64,000 nt of DNA from Ctenosaura bakeri (taxonomy: Eukaryota > Chordata > Lepidosauria > Squamata > Iguanidae), in contig CAOLHI010000745.1 of the NCBI GenBank assembly GCA_948474755.1, positions 930,001 to 994,000 of the forward strand, written 5' to 3'. Of this stretch, positions 42,600-54,317 are shown in pieces (position 1 is the stretch's first letter; each line of letters opens with the position of its first letter). The notes beneath the pieces are model-generated. The model did not search any database and was not told the DNA's origin. It worked only from the letters and a program-made list of their open reading frames with translations. Made by a program: the position numbers and the translations under genes.

Positions 42600-44149
42600 T
42601 GCTAGATAGAGCTTCTCTTACTCAGGAGGAGGGAAGGGAAAGGTCCTTAAGCCTAGAAACTGTCAATCCACTGAGCAACGTCCCACTGTACTGCTCAGAT
42701 ATTCAGAATTCAGTGGGTGGTGGCAGCAAGAGAGAATTAATAAATGCTGGGGAATTTCCTGCTCCTTTTCAAGGGTAGAAGTCAGGCTTGGAGTGGGGGG
42801 AGAAGGCCCCATAAACATTTGGGGCTCCTCTTACAGTTTTCAGTCTGTGACCCCCTTCAAATGTGCCAGGGCCCTCTTGGAGGCCATATGGCTCCTGCTG
42901 AGAATGGATGCTCAAGAGTGTGGAAAAATTATTTCAGACATTAGCTCCCAAAATCTCCAGGCAGCACAGCCACTTCCACCTTCATTCTAGTGCTCTTTCT
43001 CCAAACTCTCACTCAATATTAATGCTGGTTTTTCTCTCCATCCTGGTTCCATGCGGTGCTAATTATTTCACCTGGTATAGAGAATTCTTTGTTTCCCTCA
43101 CTGCCTTGCTGTTACTTTCCTTCTCTCACTTTTCTTTCTTGTTGGCATTATCTCCCTCCACCCCAGTACTCATTTCTGCCTTTGCATCTACTTTCTATGC
43201 TCTTTTTAATTTATCAGTTTATTAACAGATTTTATATTATAACATCATCTCTGATTCCTCACCCCTACCTCAACAGTGGTACACAAATTACTTATCAATT
43301 AAGTTACACAGTCATCGTACCAAAATAAAAGATGTCAAAAGTGTTTCCTCACACAGTCAGCCAAAAGGATTTTAATACCTTTGAAAGTTCAGCAATATCC
43401 TTTCCCCCGTATATATTCAATAAGGGAATTCCAAATCACAGTAAAAATGCATTTTTTCTTTCTTCCTTCTAGTGATTTGAAGTTTGTTAGTTAATTTTTC
43501 AATCAAGCTAATTGCCATACCTTATTATACCAGGTTGTCACAAATATCCTCTTTAAACTCTCCACCCATCATGGGCACCATGTGAAAGTGTCACTGTCTC
43601 TCTCCAGATTCTCAAAGATTCAGGTTTTCAAATCTAGCCAGTCCCAGTTTCCTGTATTGTGCAGATTATTTTCTTATTATGAAAACGATTTACCAGCTCA
43701 TGAAAGGACCGGGTAGCAGGTACAGACACTTCTGTGTTTCCACTGAGAAGCACCCCTTTCAAAGTTTCTTTATAGAAAAAAAACAGCAGGTAGTTTATTA
43801 GATCCTTTGCCTATAATGCAGGGCTACAAAACCTAAAGCCTAAGGTTATCTCCCTCATTGCACTGCCGTTTCTATCCCTCCCTTCCCTTAACAACTTTTT
43901 TTCTCCTCACAGACCTCCTGTATCTTTAACAGTTCTAGGTGATGCAAATACTCACTAAGTACCAGTGACGGGGATTTCATAAAGTTTGGGATCCTAATTG
44001 AGGCATTTAGTCCTTATGATCAGAGACATGTTTATTTGTATGCTACATTTCTGTAGTAAATCCTCATGAAAGCAGCTTACAATAACATCAGAAAAAAGTT
44101 AAACACAGAACAATGTTTCTAGATAATTCAATAGCAGGTACAGCTCAAG
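42600..44149. other. intergenic, unassigned
   Basis: No gene was recognised. At 44025-44100 there is a weak match to a retroelement 3' tail. Confidence 0.55.
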
Positions 44150-44519
44150 ATTTAAAGAATCATGCAATGCAGGAGGGCAATTGTTCCCATTTTCAAAATA
44201 GGGAAAAGAGGATTCAAGTAACTGTTGACCAGTCTGCTTGAAGTCAATACCAGGAAAGGTTCTGGAACAAATCATTAACTGTGCACATTTAGAAAGGAGT
44301 ATTGTGATAGGGGTTTCTCAAAAACAAACTGTGCCAAATGAGTCATATTTCTCTTTTTGACAGAGTTACAAGCTGGATGTTTTTGCAGGCCAGCTGGCAA
44401 AATGTGGGCTACAGAGTGCAGCAGCTACATTTGTAATTGGTTGACAGACCAAACCCAAAGAAAGCTAACCAATCGTTCCTCTTAATCTTGGAGAGAAGTG
44501 ACTAATGAGATGCCTTAGG

Positions 44520-44785
44520 GTTTTGTTCTGTGCTCAGTATTGTTCAACATCTTCATAAATGGTTTGGATGATGGAATAGAATGCATCGTTATTAAATTTG
44601 CATATGATGCCGAATTAGAAAAGGTAGTCAATACTGCAGAGGAGAGGATCAGGATTCAAAATCACCTTGACAGATTGGAGAGCTGGGCCAAAATTAACAA
44701 AATGAATCTCAATACAAATCAATCTAAAGTACTACCTTTAGGCAGGAAAAATGAAATGCACAAATATAGTATGGATGATAACTAG
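44520..44785 (+). pseudogene. LINE reverse transcriptase fragment
   Basis: An open stretch with the reverse-transcriptase palm motif in which the second aspartate position of the catalytic Phe-Ala-Asp-Asp is changed (Phe-Ala-Tyr-Asp). It ends at an in-frame stop. It is a decayed part of the LINE above and should not be functional. Confidence 0.75.
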
Positions 44786-45044
44786 CTTGAAAGCAGTACA
44801 AATGATAAAAATCTAGGGGTCTTAATAGATCACAAACTAAACATAAGTCAATTGTGTGGCACAGTGCCCCAAAAATCCAGTGTGATTGTTGCATCAACAT
44901 GAGTATAGTTTCCAGACTGAGAGAAATAACTCTATTGTGCTTTGATCTGACCTCGTCTCGATTACTGTATCCAGTTCGGGGTGCCACAATTCAAGCTGGA
45001 CAGGTGTCCAGCTTGATAAGCTGAAATATGTCCAAGTAGGAAAA

Positions 45045-45425
45045 CTAGGGCCCTTTCCTCAGCACCCTCTCACCCTGCCATGGGGATGAGAGAAGGGTAG
45101 GACTGCAATGATGCTTCTGCATGACATCATTGTGATCAAGTCCTTCTCCCATCCCCAGGCAGCACCTGCAATTGCACCACCATCCTGCACTTACCTGACT
45201 TGTGGAAGCCCCAGAAGCATGATGGGTGTGCTTCCTGTCCCAGTGTAGCCTGAGAAAGTACCCAATGTACTGCACAAGGAACAGGTATGGCCATCACACT
45301 CCCTTCCGCAAGGAGCCAGCCAGTGTGGAGGAGAGCGCTCCTGTCGCACTCCCTTCCTGGCATTGCTGCTGCTGGGATCCCCACTGGAAGACTTCGCAAA
45401 AAGGTAGGGTGTGGAAAGAGCCTAC
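45045..45425. mobile_element. DNA element nested in the LINE
   Basis: Ends CTAGGGCCCTTTCC and GGAAAGAGCCTACG are inverted and resemble the ends at about 61848-62275. GC-rich interior without a coding sequence. No clear target duplication was found. Confidence 0.6.
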
Positions 45426-45717
45426 GCTGATCAAAGTTCTGGCAATCAAACCCTATGAGAAATGACTTGGGGGTACATTTTGCTTGGATAAGAGAAGACT
45501 GAGAGGCAACATGATAGCTATCTTTAAATATCTGAAAGGATGTCAGGTAAAAAATGGAGTGAGCTTGTTTCTGTTGCTGCAGAGACTAGGACATGAACCA
45601 ATGGCTTCAAACTGCAAGAAAAGAGATTTCAACTAGGAAGAATAAGAGCTGTTTGACAGTGGAATAGCCTGTCTTGAAGAGTGGTCATTTGGATGGCGAT
45701 GTGTTAGGGGTGCTTTA

Positions 45718-45969
45718 TTATTATTTTTTAATAATTTTATTGAAGTTCCAAAATATAAAATAAACATATATAATTGTACATATCATTGAATTGTTTCTGT
45801 TTATCTTCCATCCCTCACTAGATTTCAATTTTTTCCCCATATTTTTAATACTGAACAAATCTTACTATGAATTTCTCCCCAATATTTCTTAGTTTTGAGG
45901 CATGACCACCACATATGAAACATCATACCGACCTCCTTTTGACATTTCCAACACTGCCCTGTTCCTGTT
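45718..45969 (-). mobile_element. 5'-truncated L1 fragment
   Basis: The - strand encodes a diverged L1 ORF2 C-terminal stretch containing Met-Phe-His-Met-Trp-Trp-Ser-Cys. It then runs to an AT-rich 3' end, seen as a T-rich start on the + strand. A 14-bp duplication flanks it: TTAGGGGTGCTTTA (45704-45717) and TTAGGAGTGCTTTA (45970-45983), one mismatch. Confidence 0.8.
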
Positions 45970-46213
45970 TTAGGAGTGCTTTAGATGTGTATTTCTGCAT
46001 GGCAGAGGGTGGGGCTAGATGGCCCTCAGGTTCTCTCCCAACTCAATGCTTCTATCCTGGTCTCCCTTCCAATTCTACAATTCTATCTGACCTTACAGTA
46101 ATAAATATACCATGAAATTAAACAACCCACTAATAATTCACACAAATAGCGTAATTAAAAATAGGTATACCAAAATGGCAGCAAAAATACATTTTCCTAA
46201 AGTTAAATGCTGC

Positions 46214-46376
46214 CTCAGTCACAACAGCCCTTAAAGACAATCCCACCTTGGAATTTGCAGTATAGGGAGGAGGGTTAGAATTCTCAGCCAGGGAGATCGA
46301 GGGCATCACCAGACTACAAACCCCAGGATGCCATAGGGTGCAGCCAATGCAGTTAAAGTAGTACCATTGTGTTATA
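46214..46376. mobile_element. foldback MITE, decayed
   Basis: Contains CTACAAACCCCAGGATGCC on the right and an inverted, more decayed CCTTGGAATTTGCAGTA on the left. Same broad type as 36778-36970. Ends are approximate. Confidence 0.5.
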
Positions 46377-46384
46377 CCTGCAGT

Positions 46385-46738
46385 TACCCAGAGGACCTTT
46401 TCCTCTATCGCTCCCAAACTATGGAATGGCCTGCCGGAAGAGACCCAGCATATTACCAATCTTGACTGCTTTAAAAAGGCAGTCAAGACTGTCCTCTTCC
46501 AACAGGCCTTCCCAGACTAGTGTTCCACTGCCTCTCATCAACTGCCCTCTTCTTTTTAATCTTGTTTTTAATTGTTTTTAATAGTTAATGTGTTTTAGGG
46601 GGTTAGAAGGGTGGGTGGGTGGGGAGGATGGGGTACATTTTAATGTTTTAATGTATTTTATACATTGCTGTAATGCCGCCTCGATCCATTGGGAGAGGCG
46701 GAGATAGAAATAAATATGATGATGATGATGATGATGAT
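46385..46738 (+). mobile_element. CR1/L2-clade LINE 3' end
   Basis: About 46416-46517 encodes the C-terminus typical of these LINEs: Lys-Leu-Trp-Asn-Gly-Leu-Pro-Glu-Glu, then Phe-Lys-Lys-Ala-Val-Lys-Thr, ending Gln-Ala-Phe-Pro-Asp-stop. The 3' UTR ends in CCGCCTCGATCCATTGGGAG, AGGCGG and AAATAAATA, then a GAT microsatellite. The tail stem is shared with SINE tails in this window. Confidence 0.8.
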
Positions 46739-47236
46739 GTAGGGTGAACGGGCCCCAGTTCTTGCAGGATTCTCAGCCTGATGTTTTCTAAGCACTTTCA
46801 ACAGCAATAGTAGCACTTCTAGTTGGAGTCTGTCAAGGCCATGCCATCCCAGGGCAGATGAAATAATCCATGCAGAAGATCTCTTGTCATGCTGGCTGAA
46901 GAATTATAGGAATTGTGATCCAAACAGTAACTTCTCCAAGCTGTGATGAAGACACATATGCAGAGCTTGGAAAAGCTCTGGCCATGCTATCTGGGAGATG
47001 TAATCTGAAAATTTTATTTTTCACAACTCTGCTCATATAAATATTTATGAACACACAGACATACTCTAGGAGTCAAGAACAGGCAAGGATCACCAGGCAG
47101 CTGGTTACACAGTGCTCTTCCAGCAATACAGAGAGCAGAATTTGAAAGGTCCATTCCTGGGCTTATGCCCAAGCCTACCATTTTAAGTAAGCATTAACCC
47201 TAGACCTTCAAGATATACATTTGTTCATTTAGGTAC
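46739..47236. other. intergenic, unassigned
   Basis: Nothing was recognised apart from weak AT-rich sequence. Confidence 0.55.
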
Positions 47237-48130
47237 TGTTACTGCGGTCCAGGCCTACCTGGAGATAGCACTTGATATCGTTTTGATATCAAACCATTTG
47301 GCTTTCCTCTGCCACCCCAGTCCATGTGTTTGTGAAGCCTCCGGACAAGCACGTAAACAGGCGTGGCCGATAATTGCTGGACATTCCATTCTCCACCCAG
47401 GCAGGCGGGACAGAGCCGGTTCGTCGCTTCAGGGACCTCTCTGACAAACACCCTTTTGCTTATGCGTGATACTAACAAGGGCGCCCGGCCCCAAGCAGGT
47501 AGCCTTACAAAGCTGTACTAAGCGCTCCGCGTTTGCATACCGGCTACTTTATTGTTAAATCTGCGCTAAGCCAATCATGCTAAACTCTGACCTTTCCAAA
47601 GCTTTGTCCAGCTCTTAAATCGCATTGTTCTCACCAAGTAAGGTATGGCCTGCAGTCACAATTCACCCTATAAAAGCCTCCTGTTCTGAGACCTTCCTCG
47701 GATCGCTCCCGAGTTCCAGACTGCCTTGCTGCCACTTTGTTCGGTGAGTTCCCCTCAGCGAACCGTGCTGAGCTTCTTCCCTGCACCCCAACGAACTCTA
47801 TCTTCATATCTCTTTAGGACTACGAGACAGGTGTCCTATCACCCATTTCCCTCCGACAATCCCTATTTCCAACTCTTTAGTTAGCCGTGAGACTGTGTTG
47901 TCCTCAATATTTGTCTGTACTTAAATAAAATATCATTTTTGCTATTTTAAACTGTCTGACTGCTTGACTGACCTGACCCTGTAGACGCTGGGTTGCAAGA
48001 TCCTGCTGAGTTACCCTGCCTCTCGCTAGCTTTAGTGAGTTCTCCAGCTAATTTTCCCCAAGGTGTTGTTGTTGTTGTTTGGTTATTTAGGTGTCCCTCC
48101 CGGGATCCCCAGAGATCAGGGTAGCAGTAC
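47237..48130 (+). mobile_element. putative solo LTR, + strand
   Basis: Begins TGTTACTGCGG and ends near GTAGCAGTACA, short imperfect inverted ends. It contains CCTATAAAAGCC (TATA box, 47669-47675) and AATAAA (47924-47929) about 250 bp later, followed by a TGTCTGACTGC-rich U5-like part. No gag, pol or env sequence is present. Exact ends and target duplication are unproven. Confidence 0.65.
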
Positions 48131-48345
48131 ACTGTGCCTAAACACCCTAAAGGTACTTGGTCCCATGTGATCCTGGAAGCTAAGCAAGGTCAGTCCTGGT
48201 TAGTACTTGAGTAGGAGACCACCAATGGATATCAGATGCTGCAAACTATATTTCAGAGGAAAGAACTCGCGAAATTACCTAAGAAAATCCTCTGACATTT
48301 ATGAGGTTGCCATAAGTTGATAGATGGCTTGAAGGCACATACACA
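48131..48345 (+). mobile_element. 5S-rRNA-headed SINE, + strand
   Basis: Contains TGGAAGCTAAGCAAGG and CCTGGTTAGTACTTGAGTAG, matching the 5S rRNA internal promoter region (GGAAGCTAAGCAGGG, TGGTTAGTACTTGGATGG) with substitutions. The tail GTTGCCATAAGTTGATAG, GGCTTGAAGGCACA and ACACACA is of RTE type. It is therefore a SINE, and is not a 5S gene. Confidence 0.85.
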
Positions 48346-48633
48346 CATGGGGTTCTTCCCTGCACATTGTCATTATCATCCCCACTCCCCCAGAACTCCA
48401 GAGTTCATCTTGTCTTCACACACTTAGAATATTTTTATTTACCTTCTAATAGTAATGAATGAAGAGCATGTGTTGTTTCTGTATTCAAGGTGAGTACCTT
48501 CCTTTTGGATGTGTCTCAGTGAGGGTGCGTGGCTGAGACAGACCAACAGGTGTATGTAATGCTCTCCTCTCTGTTGTATTTAGTGGCTTCCATGTCAGGG
48601 TGTAATAAATCCATTTTGGGATTTATTCTAGAT

Positions 48634-48985
48634 CAGAGCTTTCCAAACTGTGTGTTGTGACACATTAGTGGGTTGCCTGCAGTGTGTAAGTGTGTTGCAT
48701 GAGCATCACGGGTGGAGGGGCTGCCTCTCCCACTGCCCCAGGTCGAGGAAGACCCCGGTGAGGGCAGTGGCAGTGGGCCAGGCCCAGGTGTAGGATCTGC
48801 CTCTCCCACCACCATTGCCACCGTTTCAGGCTGAGGAAGACCCTGGCGAGGACAATGGCAGTGTTGGGCCAGGCTTGGGTGGAGGGGCTGCCTCAACTTA
48901 CTGAATTATATACTGAATTACTGTGTCGCAAAGTGATGCATGTCTAAAAAGTGTGTCACCAACATGAAAAGTCTGGAAAGCTCTG
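48634..48985. mobile_element. hAT MITE, CAGAGCTTTCC family
   Basis: Ends CAGAGCTTTCCAAAC and GTCTGGAAAGCTCTG are inverted. Flanks TTCTAGAT and TTCTGGAC fit a diverged 8-bp duplication. The interior repeats GAGGAAGACCC(T/C)GG units. Same family as 41447-41947. Confidence 0.8.
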
Positions 48986-51900
48986 TTCTGGACTTTAAAG
49001 GAGCTGTCCAAGGCACTGAATCCTGTCCCCAAAACAGATTCAGCAGCTTGAATAGCTGCTTAAAGTTTTAGGGTGAAGCCCAGAGTGGATACACTGCACT
49101 CCTGGCAGGGAGAACCACTGGGCACCACTATGGAGTGATCCCAACTGATTTCTGGATGGATCACAAATTGGAAACAAGTCCAAATGCTATAGAGAAATAG
49201 ATACACTGTCATAGGAAGATATTCCTATTAATAAACTAATTCAGAAGCAGTTGCATTCTGTCTTTCTGTTTTAAAAGTTATACAGAATGCTCCAATATCC
49301 ACTTTTTAGGTATTCATTTAGAATGAAAAGACAAGTCCATTGTATTTGTTTTACTCTTTGATAACGACCCTGATTACTGCAGCCAAACTACTACTACTAC
49401 TACTACCACTACTAATTATTTATTACCCACCTACCCCTATGGATTGAGGTGGAGACACATAACATCAGTTAAAAGAGCATATAAAACCAATGACTGTCAA
49501 AATAATTAATACATAATAAGTATGTGTGTATACAATTATTTATGACTTACATTTCAGATCCAAGGTTCCCCCCTTGCAACACAAAAACAAACATTAAAGA
49601 TATGTGAGGGAATGAACAGTAGAGTAGAAATTTAGGGAATTAAATACAAAGTCTGATTGTTTAAGGCTTTGGAGTCTTCTAGTGCTTGTTTAGGAGAGGG
49701 AATTTCAGCAGTCTTTGTCACATGACAGCCCATATATCTGTGATCATTCCTTCTTCTGTTATCAAAACCCAGCTAGGGTAAGAAACAATGAAAGAATTAT
49801 CACAGATTTGGGGGAAGAACAGCCCAGAGGAAGCAATGTGTCCATAATAAAAAATACTGGGGATTTTGAGACTGGCCTCTCCTTGAGTTTTATTGTCAGG
49901 TCATCCAATGCCTCTCCTTTATGTTGCTTCCTTCTCATATGACAAATTGCATCTTCCACACAGTTTTACTGCTGAGGGCTTCATTCAGTCAGTGGTGATG
50001 GCAGGGAATCTATCAGTTGCACAATTGCAGTGGGTAGGGTCAATGGGCAATGCTTGGGGAAGTTCCTTTTTGGGGAGTTACAACACACAGAAGTCATCAT
50101 TTGATACAGCCATTTGCCACACCAGCTGGGGGATTCTGAGAGTTGTGGTCTAAAAAGTTAAAATTTCCAAGCTCTGAAAGTAAATGGAGACTTCTTCTCT
50201 TTTCTTTTTGTCTGCCTCATCCACATGGCTGCTGTGGGAGAGACGTGGGAGAGACAGATCATGTCTGAATGGATCACTTGCAGAGATCTTTTAAAATTAG
50301 ACTGAAGGCCACTTGGGGTCCTAAGGCTGCTGTTTGTCCACTTCTGTTATATATATTTGTTAAAAGTTACTAGACTCTTGTCCTACTGTACAGCTTAACT
50401 CTGCCCATCAAATAGCACCAGGAATGTATGCACTAGCCCATCTACTCAGTCATGCAGTCATTTCTCTAAAATAATTGAAGATCAATCACAACATTGCACA
50501 GAGGAGTGGATTGCTTAATCAATTTATGCAACTGTAAGATGTGGCTGAAAGAAGTGACTTATAACAAAAAAGATGTCCTTTTATATTTCATTGCCATTAT
50601 TTTCTCTGGCTGATGACATCTGGAGTATTGTGGAATCAAGTATGGTAGAAGTCAGTTAGCCTACTTGAGTTGGATGCAGGGTAGAGCTGATGGACCACTG
50701 TATAAGTGGTAATGTCAGAGTGTGTTTATTATATGACAACTTCCCATACTTCCTCAGCACAAATTCCCAATTACTCCACTTCTAACAGTTAATGAAAGTT
50801 GACCTCACTGTACTATGTGAGAATTTCTGTGTGTCAGTTCCAAATGGCCTGCAAATGTTGTACATGGTGCACTTGCAAATAAAAATATCTTCAGGATATA
50901 TTTCTTAGCATATTAGGCATGCAAAGATGCTTTCGTTTTCAGATGATAATGTCCACAGGTCTGTGATCCCCTCCCCTCATGGGTGCTTCTCTTGAACAAA
51001 TAAAAATTAACATCATAGCTTTTATATTACAATGACATACATCAGCGTTTCCTAAATGTAGCCACATTTTGAGTTTTGGGGGAAGTCACTTATAGCATCA
51101 ATAGATGAACTTACAACTTGTGGATCTATGTATCCCTCCCCCACTCCCAAACACTAAAAATGCAAGATCTACCAACTGAAGCCTGGAGAAAAGGGATATA
51201 CTTAGAATTAAAGAATTTGGAGCTGTAGAATTTGAATGTAGTAACAGAACTGAATGCAACTCACAGACCATCCATATAAAACACTACTTCTGGTTAACTC
51301 ATACTCTCCTTGGTACTTATCACATTAATCAGCTGTTTTTGGTTGTTCTGTTTGAAAGCTGCTTCTCCTATACTCCGGAAGGTCGCAGAATGTCAATAAA
51401 CTCTTTTGCATCATTGCTGAGCTTATGCTCCAATGGCATTAGTTCCTGTGTTTTCTTTCTCACACTTGAAACATGACAATACCATTTACACCATCTTGTT
51501 TTCTTTGCTTCCTCAGCCATTATTGTTTTTTTAAAAAAAGGGAAACTGTAATTGTGTAATTATAATTAATTATAACTATTAACTAAAATTATAATTATCT
51601 GATATGAGTACAATATATAATTATAAATATAATATATATTATAAATGCACAATTATATAAAGATGCATTTACATAAAGATGCTATTATGGAACTACTTTC
51701 GAGTGACAATGTTGCAGACCACAATCAGCCAATCTGGGGAACACCAGGGACCCCTCTCACAACTAGTGGCTTTAATTCTTCCTGATCTTCAGTTTAAAGC
51801 CAGTTTACAGCCACTTTTTTGTCTCAGAGCTACAGATAAAAACCCAAGGTGACTTTACTCACTCAGTCTCTGGAGAACCACAATGTTGTGTGATAAGCTC

Positions 51901-53131
51901 TAGGCAAAGCTGGAACTAACAGTGCAATTGTAGTATAATAATGTCATGTGATAAGCCCCTAGTTTTCAGGAGCATAATATGGAGAAGGTAATGGTAAGGA
52001 ATCATTTGTTGTTGCTGATTGTTAGATAGTTGGGAAAACTTTTAAAGTTTATTTTTTAGGACTACAGCTTCCAAAATTTCCCAGCCATCATGGTCAGAGC
52101 ATTTCCAAATCCTGATTAGTTGAAGTTAGAAATGCTTTCCAATTTACTTCAGATCACCCAAAGATTAGCCAGTACAGACAAGCTTAGCTAATATTCACTC
52201 CTGGCCTATTAGATGCCATTGCCTAGTTGAAAAGTCTCTTACTTCGCATTGTTGATCATGGTGCTTCATGTCTGAAATCAATGGGAAATCACCTGGCTTC
52301 CACAAACCTGAAAAATTATTGCAAAAATAAAATTATTTACAGCACATCCCAGTGCCTACTATTCACAAGTCCTGCTATGTTCCATGGATCTTTCTCCAAG
52401 GGATGTATGCATTGGATTGTAGTCTTAATCACAGCAATTGGTCTTAAACCTGCTTGGCAAACCTCTTGGAGCAAAAAGCAGTCCTTTTCTCTCTAACAGC
52501 TGGTTAGGTTTTTAAAAAGCTTGCCTTAACACTAATTTGACAATTATAGGGTTGGTTTTGTTTTAAAATTATACCCTGGCTTATGTTAAAGAAGCGATTC
52601 TTTTAAATATCAACCCACTTTTTAGAAATTCTGAGCATGGCAAAGGCTTTTATTTAATTTAATTTGATGTTTAATTGACTCCACTGAAAGGGCCTTGTCA
52701 TATATATATGTGTGTGTGTAGTTCTTGGCAAAGCTTCCCAGAGGCAAGAAAACTTGCTAGGTGGGGGAGAAGAGTGAATCCTAGGGTCACACTCCTTACT
52801 CTGCTGCATCCTTCAACATTGGGTTGCTGTGCTGCCCCCTGCTTCCTCCATACCCAGCTTCCTGTGGCAACCATTGGCAACAATGTGAGAGCAGCCATAA
52901 TAGCCTTCATTCAGAAGCTTAAGGTTTCTGGCACTGTTTGTCCTGGCCACGAACTGTTGTCAACTGTGCCGATGGTCTGGCACAGGCTAACTGAGCTGCC
53001 TCAGAGACGGATAGGAAGTTGGTAAGACTTGGCTCCCAAAAGGGATTTGTGGGAAAGGAAGATATATTCTTGAAGCTCCTTTGTCTAAGTCAGCTTTCCT
53101 AACATGATGCCTTCTAGATGTTCTTGGAGTA
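48986..53131. other. intergenic, mostly unassigned
   Basis: A minus-strand retroelement tail with a CTA microsatellite lies at 49386-49480 (CCACCTCAATCCATAGG on the - strand). A palindrome-rich AT tract (ATTATAATTAATTATAA) lies at 51545-51660. CTACAACTCCCAG-like fragments of old DNA elements occur near 50120 and 52060. No gene was recognised. Confidence 0.55.
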
Positions 53132-53534
53132 CAGTGGGCCATCAACTTTCATGAGGGATCAGGGTGCAGAACACCTGTAAAAGTCAAGAAAACATGAATA
53201 ATTCCCCCCCCAACATGAGTGAGCACTCCCCCTCCCATTCTCTTGCTTTATGTCTGGGCAGGTGTGCCTTCCTTCTCTGCACCTGGGTGAAAGGTAAGCG
53301 AATGGAGGGAGAAACACTTCCCCTACCTCCATTATCCTGTCTGTTGCCCATGTGCCCTGCCCTCTTTCTGTGTGCCTGGGCAAAAGGGAAGCAAATGGAG
53401 GGGAAAGTCTTACATGCATGCATGTTTAAAAGGCCAGGGAATGGGAGGGAGAGAATGTGGGGAGGAAGCAAGTGGGCACCTCACAAATAATCAAATTCAC
53501 AAAGATCAAACCAGAGAACATGGAGGGAGGACTG
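53132..53534. mobile_element. Tigger/pogo-like element with TA duplication
   Basis: Left end CAGTGGGCCATCAAC and right end GGAGGGAGGACTG, flanked on both sides by TA (53130-53131 and 53535-53536). Sub-terminal AAATAATCAAATTCAC matches the reverse complement of the element at 29632. The interior is C/T-rich with CACCTGGGTGAAAGG and CCTGGGCAAAAGGGAAGC variants. Confidence 0.8.
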
Positions 53535-53610
53535 TATAACTACTGTTATCCATGATGACTGGCTTATAATGACTGAGGCTGATAGAAGTTGTAGTCTAAT
53601 AGATCTAAAA

Positions 53611-54309
53611 CAGCGGTTCTCAACCTGTGGGTTGCGACCCCTTTGGGGGGGTCAAATGACCCTTTCACAGGGGTTGCCTAAGACCATTGGAAAATACGTA
53701 TTTCTGATGGTCTTAGGCTCCATTCCCTCCTTGGTGGTGGTACGCAAGTGCGAGCCACGTGCTCGCGTCCTCCTGCCCCCTGTTCAGAAGGGACTGAAAT
53801 CACTCCCCTTCTCCGCTACCAGGAGAGCCTCCCGTCTGATGGGCCAGCTTAGGGGGGGTGCACCAGCATGGGGGGCAGGCACCCTCCTCGCCTCAGCCCC
53901 TGACCCACTTGCCACGGAGGGGGGCACTGCGGAAGGGCTGGGGGGCCGCAAGGCGGCGCTTTTCCGGGGGGGCGAGCTGCACCTGGCACAAAAGACAAAG
54001 GCACTGGGATTCCTTCCCCCCCGGCCAGGGTCGACACTCTGGAAACTTTTCCCACACTGCCCCCCCAACGGAAAAGAGAGCGAAGCAGAAGCAGAGCCGG
54101 GGGGGGGTCTCAGAGTTTTTTCCCAGGGGAGATGCACGGCTCCTCTTTCCCTCCCTGTCCGCCCCCCTTTCCTGGCCGGTGAGGTGGCCTTTGCTTGGTG
54201 GGGGAGAAGGCATTGTAAATAATAAATAAATAATTTTATGGTTGGGGGTCACCACAACATGAGGAACTGTATTAAAGTGTCACAGCATTAGGAAGGTTGA
54301 GAACCACTG
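53611..54309 (+). mobile_element. SPIN-like hAT element, non-autonomous
   Basis: Begins CAGCGGTTCTCAACCTGTGG and ends AAGGTTGAGAACCACTG. A perfect 8-bp duplication ATCTAAAA flanks it (53603-53610 and 54310-54317). Sub-terminal TTTCACAGGGGTTGCC and GATGGTCTTAGG agree with the SPIN family as I remember it. The middle (about 53730-54200) is GC-rich with runs of G and C; no transposase is recognisable. Confidence 0.85.
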
Positions 54310-54317
54310 ATCTAAAA

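Larger units (their letters stand above)
44150..46105 (+). mobile_element. CR1-like LINE remnant with two insertions
   Basis: Reverse-transcriptase remnant: about 44520-44770 reads Phe-Asn-Ile-Phe-Ile-Asn-Gly-Leu-Asp-Asp and then Lys-Phe-Ala-Tyr-Asp, where an active enzyme has Phe-Ala-Asp-Asp, so the catalytic motif is lost. Frameshifts and stops follow. The 3' part (45440-45717, 45984-46105) carries the family's C-terminal region and the TTCTACAATTCTAT tail. It is split by a DNA element (45045-45425) and an L1 piece (45718-45969). Confidence 0.8.

Noticed and set aside
48131..48250. Possible 5S rRNA gene
   Set aside because: The 5S-like part is diverged and fused to an RTE-type SINE tail, and two sister copies have the same structure.
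53569..54222. 217-codon frame on the + strand
   Set aside because: It starts outside and runs into the SPIN-like element's GC-rich core. It has no transposase motifs.
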